44,326 nt of DNA, taken from assembly GCA_016927315.1 (NCBI GenBank), contig JAFGMV010000078.1:1-44326 (forward strand). The letters are read 5' to 3'. Source of the DNA: Anaerolineales bacterium (GTDB taxonomy: Bacteria > Chloroflexota > Anaerolineae > Anaerolineales > Villigracilaceae). Of this stretch, positions 42,341 through 44,326 are shown piece by piece. Made by a program: the position numbers and the translations under genes. Below the pieces are notes generated by a model that worked only from the letters and a program-made list of their open reading frames with translations, had not been told where the DNA came from and ran no database searches. Positions within the stretch are counted from its first letter, which is position 1. Each line of letters opens with the position of its first letter.

Positions 42341-42676
42341 GATTTTCTCCTTATGGAAAACATGCGGCCCAAAGGCACTCTCCACCCGGACCGCCGAGTT
42401 TATTAACACGCATTTGTCTGAAAGGTTTTTATGATTCCACTGCAAAAAAGTTATTCCCTGTACAGACCGTAAATCACGGATTTGACAGATGATCCAATCA
42501 CTTGAATGCACAAAAGGAGATTCATATAATTTCTTTATTTGTGAAATTCGTGATTACGCATTCTCCTTCTCGAAGAGACACAGATTCTTTTTTATCAAAC
42601 CTTGACAAAACCGCATCATTTTACCAGGTCGTCTCCATTATAATAAGGCTAAATTTACTTTGTTTATACAATCATT
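42341..42676. other. Divergent purA-purB intergenic region
   Basis: These 336 bp must hold both promoters. On the plus strand TTGACA occurs at 42602 and TATAAT near 42637, but they are too far apart to form one promoter. A TATACAAT lies 4 bases before the purB ATG, with no Shine-Dalgarno site, suggesting a leaderless purB mRNA. I could not find a clear operator or riboswitch. Confidence 0.45.
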
Positions 42677-44059
42677 ATGACACAACACACCTTGTACCAA
42701 TCCCCTTTTTCCTGGCGTTACAGCAGCGACGCCATGCGCCGGCTGTGGTCCGAACACGAAAAGCGCCGGCTGTGGCGCCGCATCTGGGTCGCACTGGCTG
42801 AAACCCAATCTGAGTTCGGGCTGGTCAATGCCGGGCAGGTCGCCGACCTGCGTGCCCACATGGACCAGATTGACCTGGAACGCGCCTTCGAGATTGAAGC
42901 CGATATCCATCACGACCTGATGGCAGAGGTCCGCACCTACGCCGAACAGGCCAGGACCGGCGGCGGGATTATCCATCTGGGCGCCACCTCGATGGATGTG
43001 GAAGACAATGCCGATGCCCTGCGTCTGCGGGACGGCCTGGACCTGATCTTGGATGCGCTCGTCGGTTTGGTCCGTACCCTGGGAGGGCTGATCGAGCAAT
43101 ACGCGAATACACCGCTGATCGCCTTTACGCATATCCAGCCGGCGGAACCCTCTACGCTGGGTTACCGCCTGGCGCAGTACGGGCAGGACCTGCTGGAAGA
43201 CTACAAAGCGCTGTTACAGCAGCGTTCGATGATCAGGGGCAAGGGCTTCAAGGGCGCCGTCGGCACCGGGGCCAGCTATGTCGAACTGTTGGGGGAAGGC
43301 CAGTTAGAGAAATTCGAACACCTGATGTCGGAGAAACTGGACCTGCCCTGCTACCCAGTCGCCACCCAGACCTATCCCCGTAAGCAGGATTACAACGTCA
43401 TCTCTGCCCTGGCCGGACTGGCCCAATCGCTGTACAAGTTCGCCTTTGACCTGCGCCTGCTGCAATCTCCACCGCTGGGAGAATTGGCCGAACCCTTTGG
43501 TAGAAAACAGGTCGGGTCGTCTGCCATGCCCTTCAAGCGCAACCCGATCCGCTCCGAGAAGACCGATTCACTGGGCCGCATGCTGGCGCAAATGCCGCGC
43601 CTGGCCTGGGACAACGCCGCCCACTCGATGCTTGAGCGCACCCTGGACGACTCCGCCAACCGGCGCAGCATGCTGCCAGAAGCCTTCCTGGCCGCCGACG
43701 AGATGTTGAAGACCGTTACCGAGATCATCTCCGACTTAAGGGTAGATGAGGCTGCCATGGCCCGCAACCTGGGCATCTACGGACCCTTTGCCGCCACCGA
43801 GCGGGTCATGATGGCCGCCGTCAAGGCCGGCGCTGACCGGCAAGAAATGCATGAAACCATCCGCGGGCACTCAATGAGTGCCTGGGAGGCAGTGCGCAAA
43901 GGGGAATCCAACCCGCTGGCAGACAGCCTGGCAAAAGAGACCGAAATCCTGAAATACCTTCCCCCAGAGAAGATCACCACCCTGATGGACGCCAGTACAC
44001 ATATTGGGGATGCGCCCAAATGGGCCCGGGCGCTGGCGAAGGAAATGAAGAGTTTATAA
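42677..44059 (+). CDS. purB: Adenylosuccinate lyase
   Basis: This 460-residue member of the fumarase/aspartase superfamily cleaves adenylosuccinate to AMP and SAICAR to AICAR. The first conserved block is around GGGIIHLGATSMDVEDNADA. The second is around LIAFTHIQPAEPSTLGYRLA with the catalytic His. The family signature VGSSAMPFKRNPIRSE forms the mobile loop with the catalytic Ser. The start codon MTQHTLYQSPFSWRYSSDAM agrees with family N-termini. No ribosome-binding site precedes it. Confidence 0.97.
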   Translation: MTQHTLYQSPFSWRYSSDAMRRLWSEHEKRRLWRRIWVALAETQSEFGLVNAGQVADLRAHMDQIDLERAFEIEADIHHDLMAEVRTYAEQARTGGGIIHLGATSMDVEDNADALRLRDGLDLILDALVGLVRTLGGLIEQYANTPLIAFTHIQPAEPSTLGYRLAQYGQDLLEDYKALLQQRSMIRGKGFKGAVGTGASYVELLGEGQLEKFEHLMSEKLDLPCYPVATQTYPRKQDYNVISALAGLAQSLYKFAFDLRLLQSPPLGELAEPFGRKQVGSSAMPFKRNPIRSEKTDSLGRMLAQMPRLAWDNAAHSMLERTLDDSANRRSMLPEAFLAADEMLKTVTEIISDLRVDEAAMARNLGIYGPFAATERVMMAAVKAGADRQEMHETIRGHSMSAWEAVRKGESNPLADSLAKETEILKYLPPEKITTLMDASTHIGDAPKWARALAKEMKSL

Positions 44060-44319
44060 TCACATCAACCACCAAAGGATACATTGGGACAAACAAATGA
44101 ACGAAGTAAATTATCAAAGAAATGTCGAGTCTTAACGGTTTCCTCTTGTTCCTAATTATGGGGTTAGCTTTCCTGACAACTAAGCTCGCAAAAAGAAACC
44201 TGATCTTTGCATGTGTCATTTATTAAATATTAAGCGTTATAACACTTTATTTGCGGTTAGAAGAAAAGAGGGGTATCCTTCCAATTCTACGTCAACAGAA
44301 AAAAGAAGGAGCCCCCTCC
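44060..44319. other. Region after purB, no gene seen
   Basis: AT-rich sequence with stop codons in all frames and no recognisable hairpin terminator. It ends in a GAAGGAG ribosome-binding-like site at 44305-44311. Confidence 0.4.
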
Positions 44320-44326
44320 ATGGACT
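44320..44326 (+). CDS. Possible start of a gene running off the window
   Basis: An ATG at 44320 follows GAAGGAG at 8-bp spacing. Only two codons (Met-Asp) are inside the window, so nothing can be said about the product. Confidence 0.3.

Overview
The window looks like chromosomal DNA of a free-living bacterium. I infer Chloroflexota, close to Anaerolineae, from the combined gene content: the rpsB-tsf-pyrH-frr-uppS-cdsA block, a short EF-Ts, a long-form HisG, a GDEAKGK-type PurA and moderately high GC. No rRNA or other marker settles this. Nearly all genes lie on the minus strand, so the window is best read from high to low coordinates; purB and one pstB lie on the plus strand.

Layout from left to right: tRNA-Asn with a consensus promoter; a polyphosphate operon (ppk1, an HTH-CHAD fusion, sixA) at 0.5-4.4 kb; the translation and lipid-precursor block (cdsA, uppS, frr, pyrH, tsf, rpsB) at 4.6-9.7 kb; a 190-bp MITE-like element; a compact histidine operon (hisG-hisC-cupin-hisB-hisA-hisH-hisF) at 10.2-15.4 kb, preceded by a probable attenuator with a 21-codon leader peptide containing three consecutive His codons; a very large phosphate-uptake and sensing region at 15.7-31.5 kb; a scarred segment at 31.5-32.8 kb with a gene broken by an insert of foreign remnants; a surface-polysaccharide and NUDIX operon at 32.8-38.4 kb; a second, shorter MITE copy; roadblock, AhpD-like and membrane proteins; and divergent purA/purB.

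The phosphate region holds two complete Pst transporters (pstS-C-A-B-phoU and pstS2-C2-A2-B2), a third PstS-like lipoprotein, a third PstB on the opposite strand, a PhoB-PhoR pair, and a second large membrane histidine kinase with no adjacent response regulator. At least three promoters here (pstS and two genes for 44-residue membrane proteins) share direct repeats spaced 11 bp apart, TTAACA-N5-TTAACC-like, followed by a -10 hexamer. A shorter version lies before phoR. This reads as the organism's Pho box and defines a local Pho regulon. Polyphosphate kinase and the CHAD protein fit the same phosphate-storage theme.

The most novel items are the paired 44-residue membrane proteins, each with its own Pho box and terminator; the apparently leaderless histidine attenuator; the MITE-like family with flanking target duplications; two PstB paralogues that diverge at complementary ATPase motifs; and a four-fold 11-bp operator-like array at 40.6 kb. 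All functional statements rest on reading motifs by eye. No database search or RNA folding was run.
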